Shown: in pieces, positions 1 through 5,447 of the stretch
How positions within the stretch are numbered: the stretch's first letter is position 1
Layout of the letters: every line of letters begins with the position of its first letter
From: Kiritimatiellia bacterium
GTDB taxonomy: Bacteria; Verrucomicrobiota; Kiritimatiellia; RFP12; UBA1067
Reading direction: 5' to 3'
Assembly: GCA_024405335.1 (NCBI GenBank)
Contig: JAKSOX010000140.1
Coordinates: 1 to 5,447 of the forward strand
DNA: 5,447 nucleotides
Notes under the pieces: model-generated
Database searches by the model: none
Told to the model about the DNA's origin: nothing
Seen by the model: only the letters and a program-made list of their open reading frames with translations
Program-made: the position numbers and the translations under genes

Positions 1-593
1 AGATGAACAAGGACATCGGCCTCGACTTCGCCCGCACGCTGCGCGCCTTCCTGCGCCAGGACCCGGACAAGATCATGGTGGGCGAAATCCGCGACCGCGA
101 AACGGCCGAAATCGCGATCAACGCCTCCCTCACTGGCCACATGGTGTTTTCCACGCTGCACACCAACGACGCCGCCGGCGCGTTCCCGCGCTTGACGGAC
201 ATGGGCGTGGAGCCGTTTCTCATCGCGTCCGCCGTGGCCGGCATCATGGGCCAGCGACTCACGCGCCGTCTGTGCCCGAAGTGCCGCCGCGCCGTGCCGC
301 TGGACATGAAGTACTACGATCTGTCGTACCCGCCGGAAAGCCAAACCGTCTACGAGCCCGCGGGCTGCGAACAGTGTTCGAAGACGGGCTACAAGGGGCG
401 TCGCGCGATTTTCGAGGTGCTCGAGGTCGACGACGACATCGAATCCGCGATCATCAAGCGGCAAAACGCGACGCAGATCCGCGACCTCGCGCTCGCCAAG
501 GGCATGAAAACGCTGCGCGAGGACGGTTGGCACAAGGTGTTCCAGGGCGTCACCAGCATCCGCGAAATCAAGCGCGTGACGGAAGACCAGTAA
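1..593 (+). CDS. gspE: Type II secretion / type IV pilus assembly ATPase, GspE/PilB family (5'-partial)
   Basis: This is the C-terminal part of the hexameric cytoplasmic ATPase that powers pseudopilus or pilus assembly at the inner membrane. The reading frame is open through the window edge, and the ATG at position 3 is internal, because the Walker A and Asp-box regions must lie upstream. Counting from that Met, Walker B is IMVGEIRD (24-31) and the His box is TGHMVFSTLHTNDA (44-57). The segment DMGVEPFLIASAVAG follows (66-80). The zinc-binding tetracysteine motif is CPKC (91-94) plus CEQC (122-125). The family-typical tail GMKTLREDGWHKVFQG runs from 167 to 182. Visible length is 196 residues plus the stop. 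GspE is preferred over PilB because DMGVEPFL resembles GspE, but the two cannot be separated firmly without the N-terminus and neighbouring genes. The stop codon directly abuts the ATG of uvrA, so the two genes are probably in one transcript. Confidence 0.93.
   Translation, partial: MNKDIGLDFARTLRAFLRQDPDKIMVGEIRDRETAEIAINASLTGHMVFSTLHTNDAAGAFPRLTDMGVEPFLIASAVAGIMGQRLTRRLCPKCRRAVPLDMKYYDLSYPPESQTVYEPAGCEQCSKTGYKGRRAIFEVLEVDDDIESAIIKRQNATQIRDLALAKGMKTLREDGWHKVFQGVTSIREIKRVTEDQ
581..586 (+). promoter_or_regulatory. Weak Shine-Dalgarno for uvrA inside the gspE 3' end
   Basis: The purine-rich GGAAGA lies 7 nt before the ATG at 594 and within the last codons of the secretion ATPase. It is only a partial match to the anti-SD, so uvrA translation probably relies partly on ribosomes terminating at the adjacent TAA (TAAATG junction). 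This supports 594 as the start. Confidence 0.5.
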
Positions 594-3389
594 ATGGGCG
601 ACGTGAAAATCTGGGGTGCGCGCATGCACAACCTGCGGGGGGTGGACGTCACCATTCCCCGCAATTTGCTCACCGTGGTGACCGGGCTTTCCGGCAGCGG
701 CAAGAGCTCCCTGGCGTTCGACACGCTCTACGCCGAGGGCCAGCGCCGCTACGTGGAATCGCTTTCCGCCTACGCGCGCCAGTTTCTGGACCGCATGGAA
801 AAGCCCGACGTCGAAAAGATCGAGGGGCTCTCGCCGGCGATCGCGATCGAGCAGCGCACGTCCGGCGGCAATCCGCGTTCGATCGTGGCGACGGTCACGG
901 AAATCCACGACTATCTGCGCATCCTCTACGGCGCGGCGGGCGAGGCGCACTGCCCGCAGTGCGGCCGCCCCGTGCGGCGGCAGTCCGCCGAGCAGATCGT
1001 GGACGCGATTCTCGACCCCAAGACCTTTCCCGGCGTGAAACGCCTGATTCTCTACGCGCCCGTGGTGAAGGGCAAGAAGGGCCGCCACGAAGACACGCTC
1101 GCGGAAATCCGCCGCCAGGGGTTCGCGCGCGTGCGCATCGACGGCACGACGCATCCCGTCGAAGAGCTGCCGGAACTCGACAAGAAGAAGGCGCATTCGA
1201 TCGACGTGGTGGTGGACCGCCTGTCGCTGCCGTGCGACCGGACGCGCCTCACCGATTCCGTCGAACTCGCGCTCAAGGCCGGCCAGGGACTGCTTTTCGC
1301 CGAGCCCGTCGGCGCCGATTTGCCGCCGCGCACGTTTTCCGAGAAGAACGCGTGCCCCGAATGCGGCATCAGCTTCGACGAACTCAAGCCGCGCAATTTC
1401 TCCTTCAATTCGCCGTTCGGGGCCTGTCCCCAATGCGGCGGTCTGGGCGCGATCTACTATTTCGACGAAGACCTCGTGGTGCCCGACAAGTCGCTGCCCC
1501 TGCGCGAATGCATCCACCCGTGGCGTCGCGCCGGCCACAACGCGATCATGTACTACAACGCGCTCCTCGAGCAGATCGCCAAGCAGTACAAGGTGAAACT
1601 GGCGACCCCGTGGGAGGATATTCCGGACGATTTCCGCCATCGCATGATGCACGGCTTCAGCGACGACCTCGTGCTGCCCTGGCGGCGCGAGGACCGTCCC
1701 TTCGAGGGCGTGCTCGCGTACCTGCAGCGACGCCTCGAAGAGGCGGAGACGGACGAGCAGCGCACGAAACTCGAATGCTACCAGAGCGACCGCACCTGCC
1801 CCGCCTGCCGCGGCGCACGGCTGCGTCCGGAATCGCGCGCGGCGACGGTGGGCGGCAAGACGATCGTGGAGGTTATGGCGATGCCGGCGCGCGACGCGCT
1901 CGAATTCTTCGCCAAACTACCGCCGCCCGCGGGGCTCAAGGACGTGCTGCGCGAAATCGTGAAGCGGCTCGGCTTCCTGAACGACGTGGGACTCGACTAC
2001 CTCACGCTCGACCGCTCCAGTTCGTCGCTCTCGGGCGGCGAAATGCAGCGCATCCGCCTGGCGACGCAAATCGGCAGCGGCCTGACGGGCGTCCTGTACG
2101 TGCTCGACGAGCCGACGATCGGGCTCCACCCGCGGGACAACGAGCGCCTCATCGCCACGCTCAAGGGCATCAAGGAGCGCGGCAACACCGTGGTGATCGT
2201 CGAACACGACGCGGAGATGATGCGCGCGGCCGATTGGATCGTGGACCTCGGACCGGGCGCGGGACGCGCCGGCGGCAACGTGGTGTACCAGGGCGGTTTC
2301 GCGGGGCTGCTCGCGGCGAAGACGCTCACGGCGGATTACCTCGCGGGGCGCAAGTCGATCGCTGGCGTGGCGGCCGATCCCGCCCGCAAACCGCTTTCCA
2401 AGCCGAAGGACTTCCTCGCCGTTTCCGGCTGTTGCGAACACAACCTCAAGAACGTCACGCTGAAGATTCCCGTGGGCGCGTTCACCGTGGTGACCGGCGT
2501 GAGCGGTTCCGGCAAGTCCACGCTCGTGGACGAAACGCTGAAGCGCGAAATGCTGCGGCGCTTCTACCACGCGAAGGCGAAGCCCGGCAAGTTCAAGAAA
2601 CTGACGGGCGCGGAATTTTTCGACAAGGTCGTGGAAATCGACCAGTCGCCGATCGGCCGCACGCCGCGTTCCAACCCCGCGACCTACGTGGGATTCTTTT
2701 CGGACGTGCGCGACCTCTTCGCGCAAACCGAAGGCGCCAAGGCGCGCGGGTACGGTCCGGGGCGCTTCAGTTTCAACGTGAAGGGCGGCCGCTGCGAGAC
2801 GTGCGGCGGCGACGGCGTCACGAAACTCGAGATGAGCTTCCTGCCGGACGCCTACGTCACCTGCGAACAGTGCGGCGGGCGGCGTTTCAACCGCGAAACG
2901 CTGGAAGTGAAATACGCCGGCAAGTCGATCGCGGACGTGCTGGACATGACCGTCGCGGAGGCGTGCGAATTCTTCGCCAAGGTGCCGCGGCTCGCGAAGA
3001 AACTGCGCACGCTTTCCGACGTGGGGCTCGGATACCTCGGGCTCGGCCAGTCGGCCACCACGCTTTCCGGCGGCGAAGCGCAGCGCATCAAGCTGGCCAC
3101 GGAACTCTCGCGCCGTTCCACGGGCAAGACGCTGTACCTTCTGGACGAGCCGACGACGGGGCTGCATTTCGACGACGTCGCGAAACTGATGAAGCTGCTG
3201 CTGGGACTGCGCGACCAGGGCAACACGGTGGTGGTGATCGAACACAACGTGGACGTGATGAAATGCGCCGACTGGATCGTGGATCTCGGGCCCGGCGGCG
3301 GCGACGCCGGCGGGCGAATCGTGTGCGCGGGCACGCCGGCCGACGTGGCGGCCTGCCCCGAATCGTTGACGGGGAGGTTCCTCAAATGA
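594..3389 (+). CDS. uvrA: Excinuclease ABC subunit A (UvrA)
   Basis: UvrA is the cytoplasmic dimeric ATPase that scans DNA for bulky lesions and loads UvrB in nucleotide excision repair. The protein is 931 aa, against about 940 in E. coli, and looks complete. Visible parts in order: Walker A of NBD1 GLSGSGKSS (31-39); YAEGQRRYVESLSAYARQFL (46-65); the UvrB-binding region (about 130-250), present, so this is not a UvrA2-type shortened paralogue; zinc module 1 at C254/C257/C278/C281; CPAC (402-405); ABC signature 1 LSGGEMQRIRLA (479-490); Walker B 1 LYVLDEPTIGLH (501-512); Walker A of NBD2 GVSGSGKST (635-643); DQSPIGRTPRSNPATY (683-698); zinc finger 2 at C734/C737 and C757/C760; signature 2 LSGGEAQRIKLA (824-835); Walker B 2 LYLLDEPTTGLH (847-858). 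Signature 1 has Met where E. coli has Ala, a mild variation. It starts directly after the gspE stop and overlaps the next gene by 4 bp, leaving no room for its own intergenic promoter or a LexA box immediately upstream. Confidence 0.99.
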   Translation: MGDVKIWGARMHNLRGVDVTIPRNLLTVVTGLSGSGKSSLAFDTLYAEGQRRYVESLSAYARQFLDRMEKPDVEKIEGLSPAIAIEQRTSGGNPRSIVATVTEIHDYLRILYGAAGEAHCPQCGRPVRRQSAEQIVDAILDPKTFPGVKRLILYAPVVKGKKGRHEDTLAEIRRQGFARVRIDGTTHPVEELPELDKKKAHSIDVVVDRLSLPCDRTRLTDSVELALKAGQGLLFAEPVGADLPPRTFSEKNACPECGISFDELKPRNFSFNSPFGACPQCGGLGAIYYFDEDLVVPDKSLPLRECIHPWRRAGHNAIMYYNALLEQIAKQYKVKLATPWEDIPDDFRHRMMHGFSDDLVLPWRREDRPFEGVLAYLQRRLEEAETDEQRTKLECYQSDRTCPACRGARLRPESRAATVGGKTIVEVMAMPARDALEFFAKLPPPAGLKDVLREIVKRLGFLNDVGLDYLTLDRSSSSLSGGEMQRIRLATQIGSGLTGVLYVLDEPTIGLHPRDNERLIATLKGIKERGNTVVIVEHDAEMMRAADWIVDLGPGAGRAGGNVVYQGGFAGLLAAKTLTADYLAGRKSIAGVAADPARKPLSKPKDFLAVSGCCEHNLKNVTLKIPVGAFTVVTGVSGSGKSTLVDETLKREMLRRFYHAKAKPGKFKKLTGAEFFDKVVEIDQSPIGRTPRSNPATYVGFFSDVRDLFAQTEGAKARGYGPGRFSFNVKGGRCETCGGDGVTKLEMSFLPDAYVTCEQCGGRRFNRETLEVKYAGKSIADVLDMTVAEACEFFAKVPRLAKKLRTLSDVGLGYLGLGQSATTLSGGEAQRIKLATELSRRSTGKTLYLLDEPTTGLHFDDVAKLMKLLLGLRDQGNTVVVIEHNVDVMKCADWIVDLGPGGGDAGGRIVCAGTPADVAACPESLTGRFLK
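3371..3377 (+). promoter_or_regulatory. Strong Shine-Dalgarno for the nucleotidyltransferase, inside uvrA
   Basis: GGGGAGG ends 8 nt before the ATG at 3386 and lies in the last codons of uvrA. It fixes the start of the next gene at the ATGA overlap and indicates independent, efficient initiation as well as coupling to uvrA termination. Confidence 0.8.
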
Positions 3390-4108
3390 TCGCCATCATT
3401 CCCGCGGCGGGCAAGGGCACGCGCTTCGCGCCGGTCACGAAAGTCGTGCCGAAGGAAATGCTGCCGTTCGGAGCGAAGCCCGCCATCCAGGTGATCGCCG
3501 AAGAGGCGGTGGCGGCGGGGGCGCGCGAAATCGCGATCGTCATTTCGCCCGAAAAAGAACTCGTCCGGCGCTATTTCGAACAGGTCGACGTGGGCGTTCC
3601 CGTGCGTTTCGCCTACCAGCTCGAGCAGAAGGGGCTCGGCCACGCCGTGGCGTGCGCCGGCCGCCCAGAAGAGCCCGCGTTCGTGCTGCTGGGCGACGCC
3701 GTGGTGACGGGTCCCAACCCGTGCGTTGAAATGGCGGCCGTTTCGCGCGCGCACGGCGGCGCGGGCGTGATCGGCCTGAAGCGCGTTCCGCGCGAGCGCG
3801 TTTCGCGCTACGGCGTCGCCGCGCTCGACGCGGACGGCCGCGTCGTCGACCTCGTCGAAAAGCCGTCCCCCGAGGACGCTCCCGGCGACGCCGCGATTTC
3901 CGGACGCTATCTGCTCGGTCCCTCGGTTTTCGGCTATTTGGCGGACCAGGCGCCCGGCAAGGGCGGCGAAATCCAGTTGACGGACGCCATCCGCCGCATG
4001 CTCGGCGAGCATCCCGTGTACGGGTGCGTCTATTCTGGCGCGCGTCAGGACATCGGCGACCCCGAGGGGTACTTCAAGGCGTTGGAGGCGTATCATGGAC
4101 GTGGTTGA
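3386..4108 (+). CDS. GalU-like sugar-1-phosphate nucleotidyltransferase (probable UTP-dependent UDP-sugar pyrophosphorylase)
   Basis: The predicted reaction is NTP + sugar 1-phosphate to NDP-sugar + PPi, in the cytoplasm. The protein is 240 aa with a Rossmann-like nucleotidyltransferase fold. The N-terminal nucleotide-binding loop is AAGKGTRFAPVTKVVPKEML (7-26), of the GxGTR...K...PKEM type. EQKGLGHAVACA (80-91) matches the GalU KGLGHAV motif. LLGD (101-104) supplies the likely metal-binding Asp. VSRYGVA (139-145), VEKP (157-160), ISGRYLL (171-177) and GGEIQLTDAIRRML (193-206) are all GalU-type. It is clearly shorter than typical bacterial GalU/GtaB (about 290-300 aa). The segment between YFEQ and QKGLGHAV lacks most of the helical insert present in those enzymes, and LLGDD of GtaB reads LLGDA. 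The start is set by a GGGGAGG site and an ATGA overlap with uvrA; the end overlaps the sugar kinase by 14 bp. That partner suggests its substrate is the kinase product, possibly glucuronate 1-phosphate. Glucose 1-phosphate remains the default alternative. Family assignment is firm, substrate is not. Confidence 0.9.
   Translation: MIAIIPAAGKGTRFAPVTKVVPKEMLPFGAKPAIQVIAEEAVAAGAREIAIVISPEKELVRRYFEQVDVGVPVRFAYQLEQKGLGHAVACAGRPEEPAFVLLGDAVVTGPNPCVEMAAVSRAHGGAGVIGLKRVPRERVSRYGVAALDADGRVVDLVEKPSPEDAPGDAAISGRYLLGPSVFGYLADQAPGKGGEIQLTDAIRRMLGEHPVYGCVYSGARQDIGDPEGYFKALEAYHGRG
4084..4088 (+). promoter_or_regulatory. Shine-Dalgarno for the GHMP kinase, inside the nucleotidyltransferase gene
   Basis: GGAGG ends 6 nt before the ATG at 4095, within the last codons of the upstream gene. 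It supports 4095 as the kinase start and thus a 14-bp gene overlap, a hallmark of translational coupling. Confidence 0.75.
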
Positions 4109-5141
4109 AACGCGCAGTTTCGCGCGCGCCGGTTTTCTGGGCAATCCGAGCGACGGCTACTTCGGCAAGACGCTGTCGTATGCGTTCGCCGATTTCGGCG
4201 TGCAGTTGCGCCTCACGGAAAGCGCGCGGCTCCGGTTCGTGCCGGGCGAGGTGGACGACGCGACGTTCGATTCTCCTGAAAAGCTGGTGCACGATCTGCG
4301 GCTTTTCGGCTACTATGGCGGCATCCGCATGCTCAAGGCGGTGGCGAAGCTCTTTTTCGAATACTGTTTCACGCACGGCTTCGACGTGGGCGGCCGCAAC
4401 TTCACGGTGGAGTACAAGATCAACGTGCCGCGGCTCGTGGGGCTTTCCGGTTCGAGCGCGATCTGCTCCGCGATGCTCAAGGCGCTGATGAAGTTCTACG
4501 GCGTCGACGTTCCAGCCGACTACGCTCCCACGATCTGCCTGAACGCCGAACGCAACGAACTCGGCATCGCCTGCGGCTTCCAGGACCGCGTCATCCAGAT
4601 GTGGAACGGCGTCGTGTTCATGGATTTCGAGAAGGCGTACGTGGAAGCGCACGAGTGCGGCCGGTACGAGCGCCTCGACCCGAAGTCGATGCCGAACCTG
4701 TACGTCGCCTACGACCCCGCGCGCGCCGAGGAAAGCGGCCGGGCGCACAAGAAGGTGAAGCTGATGTTCGAAGAGCGCAAACGCGACGTGGTCGGCGCGA
4801 TGTCGGAATTCGCGGACATCGCGCAGCGCGGCCGCGACGCGATCGTGGCTGGACGGCTGGACGAACTGCCGGCGCTGGTGAACGCGAATTTCGACTTGCG
4901 CGACAGGATTTTCGACGTGTCTGAGGAAAACCGCCGCATGGTGCACGTCGCCCGCAGTTCGGGCGCGAGCGCGAAGTTCGCGGGATCAGGCGGCGCGATC
5001 ACGGGCACGTACGAGGACGACGCGCAGTTCGCGCTGCTTTCGGAAAAACTTTCCTCCATCGGCTGCCGCGTGCTGAAACCGCGCATCGCGGAAAACGACG
5101 ACGTTCCGATTTCCGGCGAAAGCCGCTGGCGCTGTTCGTGA
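4095..5141 (+). CDS. GHMP-family sugar kinase, glucuronokinase-like
   Basis: This is a predicted cytoplasmic ATP-dependent kinase of 348 aa in the GHMP superfamily (galactokinase, homoserine, mevalonate and phosphomevalonate kinases). Visible motifs: motif 1 GFLGNPSDGYFG (13-24); VHDLRLFGYYGGIRML (65-80); RNFTVEYKINVPRLVGLSGS (101-120), followed by SA, which contains the glycine/serine-rich ATP loop PRLVGLSGSSA (112-122); ERNELGIACGFQDRVIQ (152-168), with D164 a candidate catalytic acid; and motif 3 KFAGSGGAI (294-302). From memory these blocks closely match Arabidopsis glucuronokinase (GNPSDVYFGRT, VHDLRLFG, GLSGSSAI, GLQDRVAQ, KFTGSGGAV), which forms D-glucuronate 1-phosphate from glucuronate and ATP. 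The match runs the full length, apart from a tail of about 16 residues after KPRIA that has no counterpart I recall. It is translationally coupled to a nucleotidyltransferase, which fits sugar-1-phosphate activation. GHMP membership is firm. Glucuronate as substrate is an inference; galacturonate, other hexoses or heptoses are alternatives. Confidence 0.9.
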   Translation: MDVVETRSFARAGFLGNPSDGYFGKTLSYAFADFGVQLRLTESARLRFVPGEVDDATFDSPEKLVHDLRLFGYYGGIRMLKAVAKLFFEYCFTHGFDVGGRNFTVEYKINVPRLVGLSGSSAICSAMLKALMKFYGVDVPADYAPTICLNAERNELGIACGFQDRVIQMWNGVVFMDFEKAYVEAHECGRYERLDPKSMPNLYVAYDPARAEESGRAHKKVKLMFEERKRDVVGAMSEFADIAQRGRDAIVAGRLDELPALVNANFDLRDRIFDVSEENRRMVHVARSSGASAKFAGSGGAITGTYEDDAQFALLSEKLSSIGCRVLKPRIAENDDVPISGESRWRCS

Positions 5142-5291
5142 AACGGCAAGTCGCACGCCATGACAGAGGCGATTAAGCCGCTTGTCAAGTGCGGCAGATG
5201 CCATTACATTGAAAGCGGTTCGCCGCTGGGCATACACGAGAGCGTCAAAGACATCCTCTTGCCGAGCGAGGAACATTCGATACGGCGATTG

Positions 5292-5301
5292 CATGATCAT
5301 G
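5292..5301. repeat. Perfect 10-bp palindrome CATGATCATG between direct repeats
   Basis: CATGATCATG is its own reverse complement. It lies between, and overlaps the edge of, two copies of ATTGCA (5288-5293 and 5305-5310) spaced 17 bp apart. Such a site could bind a dimeric regulator, but a 10-bp palindrome can occur by chance and no factor can be named. Confidence 0.4.
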
Positions 5302-5327
5302 TTAATTGCAGGGTGACGATGGCGAGT

Positions 5328-5366
5328 TTTGGCACCTATAGATCGATTTCTTCTATGGGTGCCAAA
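5328..5366. repeat. 15-bp inverted repeat forming a long stem-loop
   Basis: The left arm TTTGGCACCTATAGA (5328-5342) pairs with the right arm TCTATGGGTGCCAAA (5352-5366) around the 9-nt loop TCGATTTCT. Fourteen pairs are Watson-Crick and one (5337 with 5357) is a T/G mismatch that becomes a U·G wobble in plus-strand RNA. The polarity is reversed from a classical terminator: T's precede the stem and A's follow it, with only TTTG after. An intrinsic terminator is therefore possible but not typical. A protein-binding site or an RNA element upstream of the next promoter are alternatives. Confidence 0.65.
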
Positions 5367-5393
5367 TTTGTGCATTGCGGTTGGTGTGAACGT

Positions 5394-5413
5394 GCCGTTG
5401 CGGTGGCAACGGC
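5394..5413. repeat. 8-bp perfect inverted repeat overlapping the -35/spacer (possible operator)
   Basis: GCCGTTGC (5394-5401) and GCAACGGC (5406-5413) are perfect inverted copies separated by GGTG. The dyad covers the proposed -35 hexamer and the first half of the 17-bp spacer, a position where a bound dimer would block RNA polymerase. No T-run follows, so a terminator is unlikely. Confidence 0.5.
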
Positions 5414-5427
5414 GGTTATGGTATAAT
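5399..5427 (+). promoter_or_regulatory. Sigma70-type promoter with perfect extended -10
   Basis: The -10 TATAAT (5422-5427) is a full consensus match and is preceded by TGG (5419-5421), giving the extended -10 motif TGnTATAAT. At exactly 17 bp upstream the -35 candidate TTGCGG (5399-5404) matches consensus at 3 of 6 positions, which is tolerable with an extended -10. Transcription would start near 5433-5437. It lies in an AT-richer region just before a candidate start codon and points away from the kinase, so it would drive the next gene rather than the four-gene unit. Confidence 0.7.
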
Positions 5428-5436
5428 GTCGGGCAG

Positions 5437-5447
5437 ATGAAACGGTT
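5437..5447 (+). CDS. Possible start of the next gene (3'-truncated, 3 full codons)
   Basis: ATG AAA CGG TT encodes Met-Lys-Arg followed by Phe or Leu, then the window ends. The ATG lies 9 nt after the -10 box, so a transcript from that promoter would have almost no leader. No good Shine-Dalgarno precedes it (GGGCAG at best). A Met-Lys-Arg start is compatible with a signal peptide or type IV pilin-like leader, but this is speculation from three codons. The true start could also lie beyond the window. Confidence 0.35.

Larger units (their letters stand above)
5142..5436. other. Gene-free, compositionally distinct intergenic region
   Basis: No convincing gene lies between the kinase stop and the ATG at 5437. 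By hand count, G+C is about 51% over 5161-5447 (147 of 287), well below the coding stretch upstream. It holds two small hairpin candidates near its start: GCCGC/GCGGC (5177-5181 with 5191-5195) and AGCGG-TTCG-CCGCT (5214-5227). Neither is followed by a T-run, so no classical intrinsic terminator for the four-gene unit is visible; termination may be Rho-dependent or structure-based. Further along are a 10-bp palindrome, a 15-bp inverted repeat, an 8-bp inverted repeat and a promoter, listed separately. Confidence 0.7.

Noticed and set aside
3..5. ATG at position 3 as the real start of the secretion ATPase
   Set aside because: The protein begins in the middle of the conserved ATPase core, just before Walker B, and lacks Walker A. 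The frame is open to the window edge, so the gene is truncated by the window.
272..3385. A stop-free plus-strand frame of more than 1000 codons running through gspE and uvrA into the nucleotidyltransferase gene
   Set aside because: It is in a different frame from the two unmistakable genes it crosses, and its translation is low-complexity, rich in Arg, Ala and Gly, as expected from GC-rich codon use. Only the last 240 codons (from 3386) form a recognisable protein, with its own Shine-Dalgarno.
1917..4946. Long minus-strand open frames at 1917-3245, 2852-4144 and 4074-4946
   Set aside because: They lie antisense to strongly conserved genes, have His/Arg/Val-rich translations with no recognisable motif, and are typical antisense shadows in GC-rich DNA.
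5177..5227. Two short GC-rich hairpins after the kinase stop as a classical Rho-independent terminator
   Set aside because: Both stems are only 5 bp and neither is followed by a T-run, so an intrinsic terminator cannot be supported.
4986..5375. Minus-strand open frame starting in the intergenic region and running into the kinase gene
   Set aside because: No ribosome binding site or recognisable motif is seen, and much of it is antisense to the conserved C-terminus of the kinase.
5160..5426. An 88-codon plus-strand open frame after the kinase, with CxxC pairs (residues 11-14 and 73-76) that could suggest a zinc-binding peptide
   Set aside because: No Shine-Dalgarno precedes it. Third-position G/C is about 70% in the first 40 codons and drops to around half afterwards, unlike the upstream genes. 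It runs through the 15-bp stem-loop and its stop codon falls inside the -10 box. The Cys pairs are too far apart for an obvious zinc ribbon. A very small or decayed gene cannot be excluded, but the support is too weak to annotate.

Overview
The window is a GC-rich bacterial segment. The coding part samples at roughly 63-65% G+C with strong G/C preference at third codon positions. It carries four tightly packed plus-strand genes, followed by a gene-free stretch of about 295 bp at roughly 51% G+C that leads into the probable start of a fifth gene. A type II secretion / type IV pilus ATPase suggests a didermal (Gram-negative-type) bacterium. The phylum cannot be fixed from the sequence; a member of the PVC group (Verrucomicrobia, Lentisphaerae or Kiritimatiellota) is my guess only, at low confidence.

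Layout: (1) 1-593, the C-terminal part of a GspE/PilB-family secretion ATPase, cut by the window edge. (2) 594-3389, a complete UvrA (931 aa), the damage-recognition ATPase of nucleotide excision repair, starting on the base after the gspE stop codon. (3) 3386-4108, a short (240 aa) GalU-like sugar-1-phosphate nucleotidyltransferase overlapping the uvrA stop as ATGA. (4) 4095-5141, a GHMP-family sugar kinase (348 aa) that closely resembles plant glucuronokinase, overlapping gene 3 by 14 bp. (5) 5142-5436, an AT-richer intergenic region with several dyads and a near-consensus extended -10 promoter, followed by an ATG at 5437 that may open the next gene.

The four genes have no gaps between them, so they are probably co-transcribed and translationally coupled. 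Functionally they look like a mixed operon of secretion, DNA repair and sugar activation. The last two form a coherent pair: a kinase that phosphorylates a free sugar at C1 and a nucleotidyltransferase that could convert the sugar 1-phosphate to an NDP-sugar. By analogy with plants (glucuronokinase plus UDP-sugar pyrophosphorylase) this could be a bacterial salvage route from glucuronate to UDP-glucuronate. That is an inference from family resemblance and adjacency, and it is the most interesting idea in the window. I see no CRISPR array, insertion sequence, tRNA or rRNA.
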